A model generated the notes under the pieces. That model saw nothing but the letters and a program-made list of their open reading frames with translations. It was not told the DNA's origin and ran no database searches. DNA of 64,000 bases from Leptobrachium leishanense (taxonomy: Eukaryota; Chordata; Amphibia; Anura; Megophryidae), in assembly GCA_009667805.1 (NCBI GenBank), contig CM019064.1, forward strand, positions 113,124,328-113,188,327, given 5' to 3'. A program made the translations under genes and the position numbers. Positions 22,511 to 32,434 of the stretch are shown one piece after another (positions within the stretch are counted from its first letter, which is position 1; every line of letters begins with the position of its first letter).

Positions 22511-24248
22511 GCCTGTAATTTTATTTTAATGTATTTTAATAAATTTACCCTGAAATTAACCATTGGCGTCCAGTAATCACTGGAGCGATAAGGCTGCAAT
22601 CTCTGTGGGAAATCCGGCATTCCTGTCTAAATTCGCCGGCTGTCTGGATCATCTGGTGTCTGATTGTTGGAAATGTGAGTGCAACCTTTCTTCTGCTGAT
22701 ATATATTTTTTGCTGTTTATAAATTACTACGCTATGGTAGCGTTTTGTTTATTTTAAGGTATCTGACAGTACATGCAAAAAGATAAGACACTGTGGCTGA
22801 AGGAAGCGCTGACTTGATTTTTTTTTTTTTTTTTTCTTTTTTATTCATTATCTCCTGGTGGGTTTGGATATACCACCTATCGAAAGAGACAGCCGCTGAT
22901 TCGACCTATAAAGTTTTTATTCTTGGATAAAGTTTTTTTTTTATTGGGAAGAATCATATACCCATATATACATATAACTTTCTTCTGGACACTGTGATAC
23001 TGACATCTCCTAGGTGGCGCCATTGATACAGGCTTTTCTTCGTCAACATGGCAATATGCTGCAGCTGCTGGGGGAACATGAGTGCCAGTTCTTTGTGTGT
23101 CACTGGCACCCTCCTCCCTCTAGGCTGATTTTACTCCCTTCCTCAGAGTTTGAATCAGAGCACTGGAGTTGTTGCACATCCTCAAGCAGCATGTCACTTT
23201 CATTGTAGTCAAACAATTCAGCTGACTCCTCCGTGCATGATGGTGAGGCTACGGCAGGAGTAGCTGTGGACATGGAGGCTGAATTCGATGTTTTGGCAGC
23301 TGAAGTGGACTGTAAACCACTACAAGCCTGGCTGGCAGAGGACTCGGAGGATGAGGATGGCCTGGTTAGCCAATCCTGCAAATCCTCTGTATGTTGCTGC
23401 TGCTTAAGATGGCCAGCACCAGTTAGAAAGGCGGACAAGCGTGCCCCTGCAGAGGATGCACCACGTCCACGACGACCAGGGGCACAGCCTTCCGACACAG
23501 AGGCTGCTTGCCCTCTTATCTGTGTCTGGGAGCGTCTGCCTGTCCTTTTTGGTCTTTCTGACATGGTGAGTGATATATAGATTAAAGATATACAGAACTC
23601 TGCTTCAACTCTGTTACAAAGGTTGGAGATGTGCAGAACTCTGATTCAACTCTGGTTTAAAGATTGGAGATAACACAGTTGAATTAGCTGTGCATATCTA
23701 GATTAAAGATATTCAGAACTATGCTATAACTTAGTGATACACCCTGTCCCTGATAGCTGGCAGTGCCAAGACAGAGCTTAAAATTTCCAGACGTATGCTA
23801 TGCCTCAGTGATACACCCTGATAGCCGGCAGTGAGAAGACACAGATTACAATTCCCAGATATCTGATAGAAGTCTGAGACCCCAATAGCTGGCTGTGAGA
23901 AGACATAGATTACAATTCACAGAAATCTGATTGTTCTTTCAGCGTGTCTCAGACCTCAATCTCCTCTCACTCCTGAAAAAAACACGTGCTGGGGCTGCGG
24001 GGAAGACTTATATAGTGTGCTGCGGGACTTAGCTCTGTGAGCCCATGATTGGGCAAATTTTACCCATAGTCTTGCACCTGTTTTCCACTGACCTGTGGTC
24101 AGGTGCAAGGCTGTAGCCAATTACAAGCTTCAGGCCAGTGGAAAAGCGCATTCTGGTGCATTGTGGGCGAACACGAACCGAACACGTGAAAATGTTCGGC
24201 AAACAGCCGAATGGCCAATGTTCGAATCGAACCGCCAGCCCATCCCTA

Positions 24249-24640
24249 ACGGTGAGGACCGCGGCTCTGTCCGCCTCCTCAGTCCAACAGGAGCTGGGAG
24301 AGACTGGGGGAAAAAGTCCCTCCAGTCTCCCTGTGTATCACTACGCTGACCGGCCGGATCTCGCAAGGCGAGATCCGGCTGGTCATGTGACCGCCGGCGT
24401 TCGCTTCAATGGAGTCCTATGGGGAGTATTGAAAGGATGCGTGCGGCTGTGCTTAGCGCTGCAGCGCGCATCCCGGGGTTTAGCACCCGCAAACAATGCA
24501 GGCATCTTTTTTAAAGCCTGCATTGTAATCTAGTGCTTAAACACGGGCGCTAGGGGGAAAATTGCATGCATAGTTTTTCCTCCCTAGCACCCTGTTTTAC
24601 CGCTAGGATCGTAATTTGGCCCTGGGAGAGCAGCAGGAAG
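24249..24640. repeat. Right half of the hairpin-rich repeat split by the hAT element
   Basis: A perfect hairpin centred at about 24365 (GGATCTCGC/GCGAGATCC, extended by CCGGC) and a second at about 24497-24528 (ACAATGCAGGC...GCCTGCATTGT) match the style of 10810-11159 on the other side of the hAT. Confidence 0.5.
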
Positions 24641-24852
24641 AATGGAGGGAGCCATGACCCGCTATCCTGCCACTATGGAGTGTGAGAGCTTGTCCTTTTG
24701 CTCTAATGCCTTTGATGCTGCGTGATGATTCAGATGCTAGCCTGGGCGTGTGTGTGTATCACCCTGCAGCATCACTGAGATTAGATAGCGCTGTTCATCT
24801 AGCCCAGCAATCCCTCCTGCTGTCAGACCAGCAAACACTGCAACCCCTACAG

Positions 24853-25029
24853 CAGTGTTTCCCAAACCTGTCCTCGGGACCCTCAACCAGGCCAGATTTT
24901 GCAGATCACCTTGGGGAAAAGCAGACTGAATCCTGCAATCACTGAGCAGCAAAGCACCTGGGCTGTGCTTCACATATCTGGAAAACCTGGCGAGGAGGAT
25001 GGTCCTGAGGACAGGTTTGGGAAACACTG
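24853..25029. mobile_element. Short hAT-type MITE
   Basis: The ends CAGTGTTTCCCAAACCTGTCCTC and its complement are separated by 130 bp. Flanks CCCTACAG and GCCTGCAG match at six of eight positions, compatible with a decayed 8-bp duplication. Confidence 0.7.
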
Positions 25030-25394
25030 GCCTGCAGACACCCCCAGCTGAAATTCCATGGATATATAATTAACATCACTTGGTAAATCCATTCAGCAGC
25101 TCCAGGGGCCTCAGGAACACTGACAGCTGCAATACTGTCACAATCAGTCACAGGGAGGGCACCTTGCATACGCCAAGGTTAGGTACTGGTACAAAGGAAA
25201 GCCACAATATGCAGAGGATACAGAGTAGACAGCCTAGGCCAGAGACCCTGCATGGTAAACAGCTGCCCTATTCTGAGAGACAGGTCTTTAGAGTAGCCAG
25301 ATCTGCTCTAAAGGAAAATAATATAACAGCACCGTGCAGTCTCTATACAGAGCTGACAAGAATATATAAAAGAGAACCTCAACAGCTGGGGCAT

Positions 25395-25460
25395 TCTCTC
25401 GATCGCTTCATCAGTAGGTGTATGTGAGATAAAGTTCGCGAAACGCGTTTGGGTGTTTCA
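25395..25460 (+). ncRNA. Hammerhead-like halves in inverted arrangement
   Basis: The complement of ACACCTACTGATGAAGCGAT (perfect CTGATGA core) lies at about 25400-25421, immediately followed by a forward copy of the other half, TTCGCGAAACGCGTTTGGGTGT (about 25432-25453). The two halves are in opposite orientation, so no single transcript folds as one ribozyme. Confidence 0.4.
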
Positions 25461-25774
25461 TTCGACTTTTGTGTTTTATTCCATTTTTATTTAATAAATT
25501 GGCATTTTAATTTTATTCCTTGTATCCTGATTTGATCGGAGCAAAAGGGAATTTACAGGCTGTGCGGGAGATCCAGTGCTCCCTCTAATGTTGCCGATTT
25601 TACCTGGTGTCTGAATTAGACACAACAAAATGTGAGTAATTCCCTTTTATTTAAAACTCAACTGTGCAACTCAACTTGCTACGCTATGGCAGCATTTTGT
25701 TTTATTTGAGGCACTTAATGGAAGAGCACAGAGAGAAGGGGACTATCAAAGGAAGCGCTGGATCTACCATACAC

Positions 25775-26147
25775 TAGGCTTGTGCACTTTTTTTTTTTTT
25801 TTTTTCGGTTCGATTTTTCGGATTTTTAAACTTTTCGTTTTTCGTGTACATTTTTTTTTTTTCGGAATATCGACCATTTCTCGTATTTTCGTGTCACTTT
25901 GCTCGTTTTTTTGTATCGACTTTTCGTAATTTCAGAAATTTTCGTTCTTTTCGGGACGTCTGTTCTCCTCGTTTCAAAGCAATAAATTTCGATTTGACAC
26001 ATTTCAAGTCCATTCGAAAATATTTAGTTTCGGCTCTGAAAACTTTTCGGATCTGCCATTTTCGGATCTAAAAAGTTTCGGAAATTCGGCCGCATCCGAA
26101 AACACGAATCGGGAAATTTCGTGAAAATTCCGAAACGCACATCCCTA
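25775..26147. mobile_element. hAT-type MITE with perfect 8-bp duplication
   Basis: CCATACAC flanks both sides (25767-25774, 26148-26155). Ends are TAGGCTTGTGCACTT and the complement of TAGGGATGTGCGTTTCGG. The interior is rich in TTCG/CGAA strings. Non-coding. Confidence 0.85.
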
Positions 26148-26619
26148 CCATACACACTTCTTTCTGTTCTACATTGCTGGTGGGTTTGGATCTACCACCA
26201 AATGGAAGGAGACAGCTGTTGATTCGACTTAAGGATTTTATTTATCTTCAATATCGACATTGTAAATATTCAAGTATACAGACCCTTTTCTAAAGCTGAC
26301 TTTGGTTATTGAAACCACCTCTAGGTGGGGCCCGAGATACAGGCTCTCCTTTATCTTAAATGACTTAAGACTGGGGGAAGAATTGATGGTGTCTGGGAGG
26401 TTATTTGATAATTGCGGTGCTCTGGAGGAAAATGAGGATCGAGCTACTTTCTTTTTGTATTGTTGTATTGCAAGTAAGGTGCAGGTCCTGGATCGGAGGT
26501 TATAGGATGAGGGATAAACTTGATCTGGTTGTATTGATCTGCAAGGATAAGGAATTTCATTTACTGCAAATGAAATTCGTTCGCAAATGGGCTCCAGAAT
26601 GAGCTCCCAATTTTCAGCA

Positions 26620-27765
26620 CCTTTGACATGTCATCCTAGGTGCTGAAGCTGTTGTAACAGCTTGGAGTTAAATTTTTGTCCTTCAGGGAAGCATCGCTCA
26701 CCAGCTCTATTATTGTACATGTAGTATAGATGTTTGGCCAACAGGCAGAGCTTTCTGCCTGTCAAATAAGCTTACTGAATGCATGTATGACTATCACTGT
26801 GTGTCTGCTGTCCTGTAAGTGACAGCTGTCATGCCAACCACAGATGTCTGTACAGCAACAGGGTATTTGTGATGTAAGCGTCTCATTGTGACTTCACAAG
26901 CTATGTGATATGCACAGCTTCATAGCTCATTACTGTGAATGATTGCTCAGATGTCACTGACTACCATAGGCATTTCTTAGTGCCCCATGTGTCCATTATC
27001 ACCTTGTGTGAGCTAACCCTAGCATCAGCATGTTTTAGCATTAATGCCAGGTAAATTCAGTCTAGCGCCTGACCAACAGATCGTTTGCCTGTCGCTACAA
27101 ATGGAGAAAATCACTTAGCGCGCGGTAATTTGCGATTTGTAGCGCGAGCTTTCTGTACTGTACTTACTGCGTTCTATCCTTAACATGGGGAGCTCTAGAG
27201 AGTACTTGTGCTATTGTAACCAACAGATCATTTGGTCCTGGTGCTAATTTCTACACATACGCTAATCCAAAAAAATTTACTTGTGTACACTGATGTTTCA
27301 GCACTATGGTTAGCTACTCAATAGCTGCTGTCCATAGTGCTGAGCTGTTGCTCTGATACATACAGGATTATTCAAAGAGATCCGAATTGTGGCCGACAGG
27401 TAACCGAACAATGAAATTCAGCGTATGATTGATTACCTTTCTTGGCCATTCGGCTATTCAGAAATTTGGCGAACTGTCTGCACATATGGTGCCTGTTCGT
27501 TGCCGTTTCGAGGGCAGTGAAATCCCCATAGAGAAGCAATGCTTCGTCTATTCAGAGAACAAAAACCAGCAGTGAAAAGTTGCCGAATTGCCCTGCTGTT
27601 CGGTGGTTTCATTCACAGGTTTATTCAGGCGAATCCCATAGGCGTCAATGTTAAAAATATTCCCGTTTTAATCCAATATCTAATAAACCATTGATTATAA
27701 TATTCTGCAGTAAAAAGTCGATTTATTTTTTTTTAGGATCTTTTAGGCATTTTTCGGGATTGTTT
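26620..27765. other. Dispersed repeat relics, no gene
   Basis: 26600-26780 matches 3185-3380. 27120-27200 resembles 10900-10975. 27360-27700 resembles the family seen at 3420-3800. I see no coding sequence. Confidence 0.4.
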
Positions 27766-27769
27766 TGCG

Positions 27770-27999
27770 ATGAGTAATTATTCTTCTTACAAATTTGGTA
27801 ACTTAACCCGTTTGCGTTTGGATTGTAATATGTGGTGAACACCGCAAACGTTAATGCTCACGCAAGTGAGCATTACCATTTGCGTTAAGATCGCAATTTT
27901 TCCCACTCGTTGCTGTTCAAACATTTCGCATGGCTTCAAATCGCTTTTAAACATGAGCAAAAGTGGTAAAAATTAGCTCAGCGCTCAGCAGTGAAAGGG
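27770..27999 (+). mobile_element. TTAA-ended element fragment
   Basis: It ends GCTCAGCAGTGAAAGGG directly before TTAA (28000-28003). The body (AACGTTAATGCTCACGCAAG and following text) is the complement of 35794-36030. Left boundary not defined. Confidence 0.5.
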
Positions 28000-28009
28000 T
28001 TAAACTTTT

Positions 28010-28225
28010 TTTTTTTTTTAATGTTTTTCATTGTTTTCCTGTCCCCCAGGGCAGTACCCGGACCCCCATACACCTTTTATGACCAATATCTTGCATATAT
28101 GCCCTCTGGAGGGGACCTTTTAATTTTTGAACTTTTGAGCCCCATTGACTTCCATTGCGTTCGAATCGTGTTCGCGTTTGGACTTTTTCCGATGTTCGAG
28201 TTCGAACCGAACATGGGGGTGTTGT
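28010..28225 (-). mobile_element. Terminal fragment of the 11.2-kb hAT family
   Basis: Inverse-orientation match to about 11165-11400: GGCATATATGCAAGATAT region, then GAGTTCGAACCGAACATGGGGG. It is truncated before the terminal inverted repeat is completed. Confidence 0.6.
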
Positions 28226-28644
28226 CAGACCAGTTCAGATATGAAATTTCTATATTTCGCAGGACTGTATACATGACGGCCAAGAATTGCTTCAAACAGG
28301 CCATCTAAGTTCGTTGTCTTCAGCAAACAAGGAAGAAACCTCCATTGTTCAGAAACGGTCTTAATTGATTCTGGTTGTAAAAAAAAAAAAAAAAACAGAT
28401 CACATATTAGATCACATTGCTTTGAAGTAAAGGAACAATGGGTAGCTGAGCTTAACCTAGTGTATGTATTCCAGGGCATGGTGTTTATATGGTCAGCTCT
28501 AAACTCTGAAGCCATATAAACCTTAGACAATGGATTGCATAACCTGTAGAATAAAAAAAAAACCAAAAAGGTTAAATTTTTTTTTATTTTTTTTACAGTG
28601 TTATATTATCTGAATAATCAGTTTGTAATGCTATATTATTAGGC
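28226..28644. other. No gene recognised
   Basis: Contains A/T homopolymer tracts near 28380 and 28550-28590. I see nothing else. Confidence 0.35.
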
Positions 28645-28649
28645 GATAG

Positions 28650-29179
28650 TGTCACGGTGGGGGTCGGGGACCTGACCTGACAGAGGGGTGTGAGCCTAAT
28701 GAGCAGTGAAAATTAGGCAGACATCCAGGACTAGAAAACATATATTTATTGTATGGACCATAAAAGAACAAGGATAAACAAACTCAAAACAGGGATCCAG
28801 AACACAATACAATAAACAGAACCTATACCCTCAAGGCAAGAAATATAAAGAAAACCAGATATAAACAAATAGGCAACTAAACATGGGAAGCAGAACTAAA
28901 CAGACAGACTGAGCAGTTTGACAGACAGACAGACAAACCTGAGCAGGATAAATCTAGAGCAAGGCAAACCAGACATGAGCTGAATGACTGATCCAGGATG
29001 AATGAGACCGCACCCTACTAAGGGAGTGGTCTCCATTTATACAAAATGGTCCAGGGTGAACCAATGGAGTCCAGGAACTGATTAGGCCTGGAATCCAAGA
29101 AATGAACGAAATAAAAATAATCCAAAAGCAGCAATGTCCATTACTGCCAGAGGGGGCGCCAGAGACCCAGAACGTCACA
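28650..29179 (-). repeat. 3' LTR (minus-strand element)
   Basis: Starts on the minus strand with TGTGACGTTCTGGGTCTCTGG and ends CCCCACCGTGACA. It differs from the partner LTR only by a few small indels and substitutions, for example one extra GACA unit in the partner near 32175, so the insertion is young. Confidence 0.9.
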
Positions 29180-29726
29180 TATCCCCCCCTCCATGAGCAG
29201 ACCCCGGATGCGCAAAAGAAGACAAGAAAAATTAAAGTAAAAAGTCAATGGGTCCTGTAGGCACGTAGAGCGCGCTCGTACACCTCTCGGTCCTCAAGGC
29301 ATATTATAGCACCGTTAGAAGCTCGGAAACATCCAGCAGGGACAGGACTCTATTCACGGGCTGGAGGACCTGAGGTATAGACCCTTTGGGAGCCAAAACT
29401 GGGTCCAGGTTTGAAGGCACCAGTCCTTTTGTGTCTCCTCCCCCTGGTACGGGACGTGGAATGGACAGCAACAGTGTCCTCCCGGCTCTGCGGCAACATG
29501 ATGGCACCAGTGGCGATCCGGTTCTGTGGCAATGTGACCGGGGCAGCAGCAGCACGGCTCCGTAGGTTGGTGACCTTGGCACGGCTCTGCGGCGACTGGA
29601 CCGGAACTGCTGGGCTAGAAGACACCGAGCTCGAAGACACTGGGACAGCTGGGCTCGGTGGGCAGCGCCCTTGGTGTGGACCGGTTGGGTAGCACCCTTG
29701 GCAAGGACAGGAGGGGCAGCGCCTTT

Positions 29727-30650
29727 AGCACGACTCTGTGGTGACTTGGACATGGCGACAGCAGCACGGCTCTGTGGGTCAGCGACCTCAGCACGGCTCT
29801 GCGGACTCAGTCATGGCGGCAGCAGCACGGCTCTGCGGCGACTCGGTCATGGCGACAGCAGCACGGCTCTGTGGGTCAGCGACCTCAGCACGGCTCTGTG
29901 GCGACTCGGACATGGCGACAGCAGCACGGCTCTGCGGCGACTCGGTCATGGCGACAGCAGCACGGCTCTGCGGCGACTCGGTCATGGCGACAGCAGCACG
30001 GCTCTGCGGCGACTCGGACATGGCGACAGCAGCACGGCTCTGCGGCGACTCGGACATGGCGACAGCAGCACGGCTCTGCGGCGACTCGGACATGGCGACA
30101 GCAGCACGGCTCTGCGGCGACTCGGTCATGGCGACAGCAGCACGGCTCTGTGGGTCAGCGACCTCAGCACGGCTCTGCGGTGACTCGGACATGGTGACCT
30201 CAGCACGGCTCTGCGGCGACTCGGTCATGGCGACAGCAGCACGGCTCTGCGGCGACTCGGACATGGCGACAGCAGCACGGCTCTGCGGCGACTCGGTCAT
30301 GGCGACAGCAGCACGGCTCTGTGGGTCAGCGACCTCAGCACGGCTCTGCGGTGACTCGGACATGGTGACCTCAGCACGGCTCTGCGGCGACTCGGTCATG
30401 GCGACAGCAGCACGGCTCTGCGGCGACTCGGACATGGCGACAGCAGCACGGCTCTGCGGCGACTCGGACATGGCGACAGCAGCACGGCTCTGCGGCGACT
30501 CGGTCATGGCGACAGCAGCACGGCTCTGCGGCGACTCGGTCATGGCGACAGCACGGCTCTGCGGCGACTCGGTCATGGCGACAGCAGCACGGCTCTGCGG
30601 CGACTCGGTCATGGTGACAGCAGCATGGCTCTGCGGCGACTCGGTCATTA
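29727..30650. repeat. 36-bp minisatellite, about 25 units
   Basis: Core unit GCACGGCTCTGCGGCGACTC plus GGTCATGGCGACAGCA. Variant blocks containing GTGGGTCAGCGACCTC recur, and a roughly 171-bp multi-unit block is repeated at about 30148-30318 and 30318-30490, indicating higher-order duplication. Because 36 is a multiple of 3, long frames stay open on both strands (12-residue units such as MTESPQSRAAVA on the minus strand). Confidence 0.9.
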
Positions 30651-31323
30651 CCGGCTCGGAAACTACCGGCTCGGGTGAGCGTGGCTCGGAAACTACCGGC
30701 TCGGGTGAGCGTGGCTCGGAAACTACCGGCTCGGGTGAGCGTGGCTCGGAAACTACCGGCTCGGGTGAGCGTGGCTCGGAAACTACCGGCTCGGGTGAGC
30801 GTGGCTCGGAACTACCGGCTCGGGTGAGCGTGGCTCGGAAACTACGGCTCGGGTGAGCGTGGCTCGGAAACTACCGGCTCGGGTGAGCGTGGCTCGGAAA
30901 CTACCGGCTCGGGTGAGCGTGGCTCGGAAACTACCGCTCGGGTGAGCGTGGCTCGGAAACTACCGGCTCGGGTGAGCGTGGCTCGGCAGCTACCGGCTCG
31001 GGTGAGCGTGGCTCGGCAGCTACCGGCTCGGGTGAGCGTGGCTCGGCAGCTACCGGCTCGGGTGAGCGTGGCTCGGCAGCTACCGGCTCGGGTGAGCGTG
31101 GCTCGGCAGCTACCGGCTCGGGTGAGCGTGGCTCGGCAGCTACCGGCTCGGGTGAGCGTGGCTCGGCAGCTACCGGCTCGGGTGAGCGTGGCTCGGCAGC
31201 TACCGGCTCGGGTGAGCGTGGCTCGGCAGCTACCGGCTCGGGTGAGCGTGGCTCGGCAGCTACCGGCTCGGGTGAGCGTGGCTTGGCAGCTACCGGCTCG
31301 GGTGAGCGTGGCTTGGCAGCTAC
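30651..31323. repeat. 30-bp minisatellite, about 22 units
   Basis: Unit ACCGGCTCGGGTGAGCGTGG plus CTCGGAAACT, with the last seven bases changing to CAGCT in the distal two thirds. It abuts the 36-bp array. The minus strand encodes 10-residue repeats (SCRATLTRAG). Confidence 0.9.
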
Positions 31324-31898
31324 CTTGGCTTGGCACTGTGGAGCGGCGACCCCGGCTTGTTTGTGCTGCAGGCAGCACTCTTGACTGGAACTGCTGGCTT
31401 AGGCACAGTAGACAAGGACAGGACTTGAAGCTGACAAACAGCAGACGCAGATTCTTTGTGCTGCTGAGCAGCCACCTTGGATTGTTCATGCTGCAGGGCA
31501 GCACTCTTGACTTCCCAGTGCTGGGCATTACGCCTGGTCTCTCCCTGTTGGGCAGTGGATATGGATACTGCGGCCTGGCATGGCTTGGTCAAGGAGGTCT
31601 GGTAAGGCTGGACCGTGAGGGCCTTCTGTGGGCGCACCTGGCAGGTTGCCACTCTGTGCAGGCAGGAACCACAGTAGAAACCTAAGCCATGGGTTTTCCT
31701 CCATACCCTTTCCTCCAGGGTCAGGGGTCCTCTGAAATCTTTCACTGGAACAGGTTCCTTTGGGAAGACGTCCCTGGGAGTTTTCCGCAGTATAGCACTC
31801 AGCCTCTCCAGGTGCTGTTCTGCAACTTTATTAACCTTTTGCAGGTTCTCCAACAGACCATGAATCACTGCTAGCTCACTTGTTACTGGCGGTCTCAT
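31320..31898 (-). CDS. gag-like ORF of the LTR element
   Basis: A 192-residue open frame whose ATG (31898-31896) lies only 2 nt from the end of the 5' LTR. The N-terminal 60 residues look helical (ELAVIHGLLENLQKVNKVAE). A Cys/His cluster FYCGSCLHRVATC resembles a gag zinc knuckle but with only one residue between the second Cys and the His, not the usual four. The C-terminal part is Ala/Gln/Ser-rich and runs into the minisatellites, where the frame changes. It would be expected to bind RNA in a capsid. Whether it is still made is unknown. Confidence 0.5.
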   Translation of the reverse strand: MRPPVTSELAVIHGLLENLQKVNKVAEQHLERLSAILRKTPRDVFPKEPVPVKDFRGPLTLEERVWRKTHGLGFYCGSCLHRVATCQVRPQKALTVQPYQTSLTKPCQAAVSISTAQQGETRRNAQHWEVKSAALQHEQSKVAAQQHKESASAVCQLQVLSLSTVPKPAVPVKSAACSTNKPGSPLHSAKPR

Positions 31899-31900
31899 TA

Positions 31901-32429
31901 TGTCACGGTGGGGGTCGGGGACCTGACCTGACAGAGGGGTGTGAGCCTAATGAGCAGTGAAAATTAGGCAGACATCCAGGACTAGAAAACATATATTTAT
32001 TGTATGGACCATAAAAGAACAAGGATAAACAAACTCAAAACAGGGATCCAAACAATACAATAACAGAACCTATACCCTCAAGGCAAGAAATATAAAGACA
32101 ACCAGATATAAACAAATAGGCAACTAAACATGGGAAGCAGAACTAAACAGACAGACTGAGCAGTTTGACAGACAGACAGACAGACAAACCTGAGCAGGAT
32201 AAATCTAGAGCAAGGCAAACCAGACATGAGCTGAATGACTGATCCAGGATGAATGAGACCGCACCCTACTAAGGGAGTGGTCTCCATTTATACAAAATGG
32301 TCCAGGGTGAACCAATGGAGTCCAGGAACTGATTAGGCCTGGAATCAAGAAATGAACGAAATAAAAATAATCCAAAAGCAGCAATGTCCATTACTGCCAG
32401 AGGGGGCGCCAGAGACCCAGAACGTCACA
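31901..32429 (-). repeat. 5' LTR (minus-strand element)
   Basis: Direct repeat of 28650-29179. No recognisable tRNA primer-binding site follows it on the minus strand: the next bases are TAATGAGACC, not TGG. Confidence 0.9.
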
Positions 32430-32434
32430 GATAG

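Larger units (their letters stand above)
14474..23048. mobile_element. Penelope-like retroelement insertion with inverted arms
   Basis: It is delimited by 9-bp repeats TGGCAATAT (14465-14473 and 23049-23057) in the hAT gene. The left arm (14474 to about 15000) is the complement of the right arm (about 21175-21384 plus 22388-22700, after removal of a solo LTR). The interior holds two Penelope-type endonuclease remnants and is interrupted by a Tc1 element. Inverted or partially duplicated terminal segments are a known habit of Penelope-like elements. Reverse transcriptase motifs were not recognised, so this is a decayed or rearranged copy, possibly more than one. Confidence 0.65.
11581..23564 (-). 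pseudogene. hAT transposase with BED zinc finger (broken)
   Basis: Reading down the minus strand, a Ser/Gln-rich acidic N-terminal region (23564-23100, starts MSERPKRTGRR) is followed by the Penelope-like insertion. The same kind of acidic text resumes at 14464. A BED finger comes next (about 14240-14120: WEFF, C-x2-C as CKLC, then H and H in HLGTTCLIRH). The hAT body follows: ITLDTWSS near 13585, VPCLAHVLNL near 13235, STKWNSTLAML near 13045, WLATLLDPRYKGK near 12415, and a dimerisation region with SERTFSAA near 11970. These pieces lie in different frames, and stops occur (one directly after the WPEFS segment near 12024). It is a dead copy of a ZBED/hAT transposase that would bind the terminal repeats and catalyse cut-and-paste excision. 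Exact frameshift positions were not individually mapped. Confidence 0.85.
11160..24248 (-). mobile_element. BED-finger hAT transposon, expanded to 13 kb by nested insertions
   Basis: The left terminus TAGTGATGGGCCGAAC and right terminus (complement TAGGGATGGGCTGGCGGTTC) are flanked by 8-bp repeats ACAGTGAG (11152-11159) and ACGGTGAG (24249-24256), one mismatch, as expected for hAT. The transposase is on the minus strand, disrupted by frameshifts, stops and a Penelope-like insertion between TGGCAATAT repeats (14465-14473, 23049-23057). Terminal fragments of the same family recur at about 28010-28225 and 36420-36536. Confidence 0.85.
25060..26620 (+). mobile_element. Second Penelope-like fragment
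   Basis: Text such as CTACGCTATGGCAGCATTTTGTTTTATTT, the GGTGGGTTTGGATCTACCACC block and CACCTCTAGGTGGGGCC parallels 22710-23045, so this is another 5'-terminal segment of the same family. It is interrupted by a 373-bp hAT MITE. No open frame of note is seen. Confidence 0.55.
28650..32429 (-). mobile_element. LTR retrotransposon lacking pol, with minisatellite-filled interior
   Basis: Two LTRs of about 530 bp (28650-29179, 31901-32429) are nearly identical and flanked by GATAG on both sides (28645-28649, 32430-32434). On the minus strand each LTR reads TGTGACG...CGTGACA, and GGAGGGGGGGATA, a polypurine tract, sits just before the 3' LTR at about 29180-29195. That fixes the orientation. The interior holds a gag-like open frame and two expanded tandem arrays. 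No protease, RT, RNase H or integrase is seen, so it is non-autonomous. The 5-bp duplication is compatible with Ty3/Gypsy-type integration. Confidence 0.9.

Noticed and set aside
29738..30856. Long plus-strand open frame (372 codons) and minus-strand counterparts
   Set aside because: They lie entirely in 36-bp and 30-bp arrays with stop-free units on both strands. No start context or domain supports a plus-strand gene.
28650..31323. Possible CRISPR-like array
   Set aside because: Units are contiguous with no unique spacers, and the setting is a vertebrate LTR element.
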